This document shows, in pieces, positions 62,926 to 64,000 of a stretch of DNA of 64,000 nt. The translations under genes and the position numbers were made by a program. Source of the stretch: Thalassocella blandensis (GTDB lineage Bacteria; Pseudomonadota; Gammaproteobacteria; Pseudomonadales; Cellvibrionaceae); contig CABFPG010000011.1 in the NCBI GenBank assembly GCA_902141825.1, positions 124,001 through 188,000 of the forward strand, in the 5' to 3' direction. The notes beneath the pieces are model-generated. The model did not search any database. It saw only the letters and a program-made list of their open reading frames with translations, and had not been told where the DNA came from. The number at the start of each line of letters is the position of its first letter. The first letter of the stretch is position 1.

Positions 62926-64000
62926 TTGAACACCCGAAAATTAGCGATAACCATGCTATTACTTGTCAGTTTCCATCTACCCAGCCTGGCAACAGCAAAT
63001 ATTTGCATCAATCTTCCACTGGAAGATTTTGAGCGCTACCACTTATATGAAGGTGACCTCACCATTCGCTCAAATGACAACACAGAAATTGCAGCCAATA
63101 TTTTCATCCCCGATTCCGAAATGCCAGCAAACGGATATCCTGCCATTATTTTCATTAGCAGCTGGAATTTTAATGAATATGAATATCTTCACCACGCCCA
63201 ACGTTTTGCTGAAAAAGGATACGTGGTAATCAACTATGCGACACGTGGATTTGGTTGCTCAGGAGGCATGGCAGAAGTCGCAAGTGAAAACGACATCAAT
63301 GACGTGTCGGCTGTCGTAGACTACTTACAGGCACGCAACGATATTGATATGGCGAATATTGGAGTCAGTGGAGTGTCTTACGGGGCAGGCATAGCCCTTA
63401 TCGGCGCAGCAAAAGAGCCCAGAATAAAGACTGCCGTTGCGATGAGCGGATGGGGGTCGCTTTCCGATGCACTTTACGGCCAACAAACCGGTCGCCTGTT
63501 CTGGGGAAGTTTTTTAACATTGTCCGGTAGTCTTTCGGGCACTTTGGACCCAGAGCTAACCACAATATTTAGTGATCTACTCCAAAATAAAAATATCGAT
63601 AAGTTACTCGAATGGAGCGAACCTCGCTCACCTCTTACCTATGTTCATCTGATCAACGAAAAACAGGCTCCAATATTTATCAGCCACAATTATGGAGACA
63701 ATTTATTCCAGATTAACAGCCTGATGCGATTTTTTGACCGGCTTACCGGCCCTAAGTATTTTGAATTAAATCAGGGCAGCCACGCTTCAACAGAGATACC
63801 CGGTTTATTTGGATTGGAAAACGAAACCTGGGAAAATGCTCACCTGTGGTTTGATCAATGGTTAAAAAACCAATCTAACCGGCACTTCCCTCACAGCAAA
63901 GTATCCATTCTGACGGATATTGAACATGACCGTGAAATTTATGCGCAAATGCCAGGCATCAATGACAGATCCGATTCACTTACCTTCACCTTAGCTCCGC
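62926..64000 (+). CDS. Secreted CocE/S15-like alpha/beta hydrolase, 3' end outside window
   Basis: An open frame of 358 codons runs off the end of the window. It starts with TTG at 62926, supported by GGAG exactly 7 nt before; the next ATG (62953) has no such site. A signal peptide (ITMLLLVSFHLPSLATA) is followed by an X-Pro dipeptidyl-peptidase/CocE-type hydrolase domain. The nucleophile is Ser151 in SGVSYGAG, the acid probably Asp258 in HNYGDN and the base His286 in QGSHAS. These enzymes cleave esters or peptides. The C-terminal part beyond residue 320 would normally hold a jelly-roll domain. It is divergent from the GH16 gene. Confidence 0.85.
   Translation, partial: MNTRKLAITMLLLVSFHLPSLATANICINLPLEDFERYHLYEGDLTIRSNDNTEIAANIFIPDSEMPANGYPAIIFISSWNFNEYEYLHHAQRFAEKGYVVINYATRGFGCSGGMAEVASENDINDVSAVVDYLQARNDIDMANIGVSGVSYGAGIALIGAAKEPRIKTAVAMSGWGSLSDALYGQQTGRLFWGSFLTLSGSLSGTLDPELTTIFSDLLQNKNIDKLLEWSEPRSPLTYVHLINEKQAPIFISHNYGDNLFQINSLMRFFDRLTGPKYFELNQGSHASTEIPGLFGLENETWENAHLWFDQWLKNQSNRHFPHSKVSILTDIEHDREIYAQMPGINDRSDSLTFTLAP

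Noticed and set aside
1-64000. CRISPR array, tRNA/rRNA genes, insertion sequences or prophage
   Set aside because: Short tandem repeats seen in spacers have no CRISPR-like unit-spacer pattern. No cas gene, transposase, integrase, phage structural gene or tRNA-like cloverleaf was found by eye.

Overview
The window looks like a chromosome segment of a marine, polysaccharide-degrading gammaproteobacterium close to the Cellvibrionaceae (Saccharophagus/Teredinibacter/Cellvibrio type). This is inferred from serine-rich and TP-rich linkers in secreted glycoside hydrolases, carbohydrate-binding modules, a TonB-dependent receptor, signalling proteins built on periplasmic propellers, and a complete aryl polyene pigment cluster. 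No rRNA, tRNA, CRISPR array, insertion sequence or phage gene was recognised. Layout: 1-1201 is the 5' part of a propeller-type lipoprotein gene. 1689-11079 is a tightly packed minus-strand operon (coiled-coil secreted protein, three TPR proteins, small secreted protein, ExbB/TolQ-like protein, two ExbD/TolR-like proteins, TonB/AgmX-like protein). Beside it, at 11454-13657, are three small outer-membrane beta-barrel genes, one carrying an SH3 domain. Together they could form a proton-driven trans-envelope machine resembling the AglRQS-Glt core of Myxococcus. 14339-17446 holds a histidine-kinase-like protein whose ATP site is destroyed, a double-FHA protein and a small unknown protein. 17617-23941 is a chitin locus: two related GH18 chitinases (one with CBM10, CBM5/12 and CBM6; one with a 65-serine linker and a GlyGly-CTERM-like tail), a NagX-like membrane acyltransferase between them, and a membrane-bound AraC-type regulator. 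24491-29567 pairs a very large propeller/histidine kinase/receiver/GGDEF hybrid with a convergent PilZ protein, both cyclic-di-GMP linked. 29993-33892 carries LPS-core genes (GT4, GT9 heptosyltransferase-like, waaA), followed by a lytic transglycosylase, a PilZ-like protein and unknowns. 37170-54355 is one long minus-strand aryl polyene operon with the gene order apeC-D-E-F-G-H-I-(GT2 + acyltransferase)-(aromatic ammonia lyase)-K-L-M-(methyltransferase)-N-O-P-Q-R. It should build an aryl starter from tyrosine, extend it on two ACPs, esterify it to a lipid and export it to the outer membrane. Upstream lie a sulfotransferase-family gene and a small Ig-like secreted protein, then about 1.65 kb without recognisable genes. 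57655-64000 carries a TonB-dependent receptor, a GH16 beta-glucanase with two CBM6 domains, and a truncated CocE/S15-like alpha/beta hydrolase, which fits laminarin-type glucan use. A recurring oddity is that many gaps between genes contain short degenerate tandem repeats (3-4 copies of 10-19 bp), each gap with its own unrelated unit. No system here is proven to be new. The most promising leads are the Glt-like machine with its neighbouring pseudokinase and FHA protein, the spacer repeats, and the variant aryl polyene cluster.
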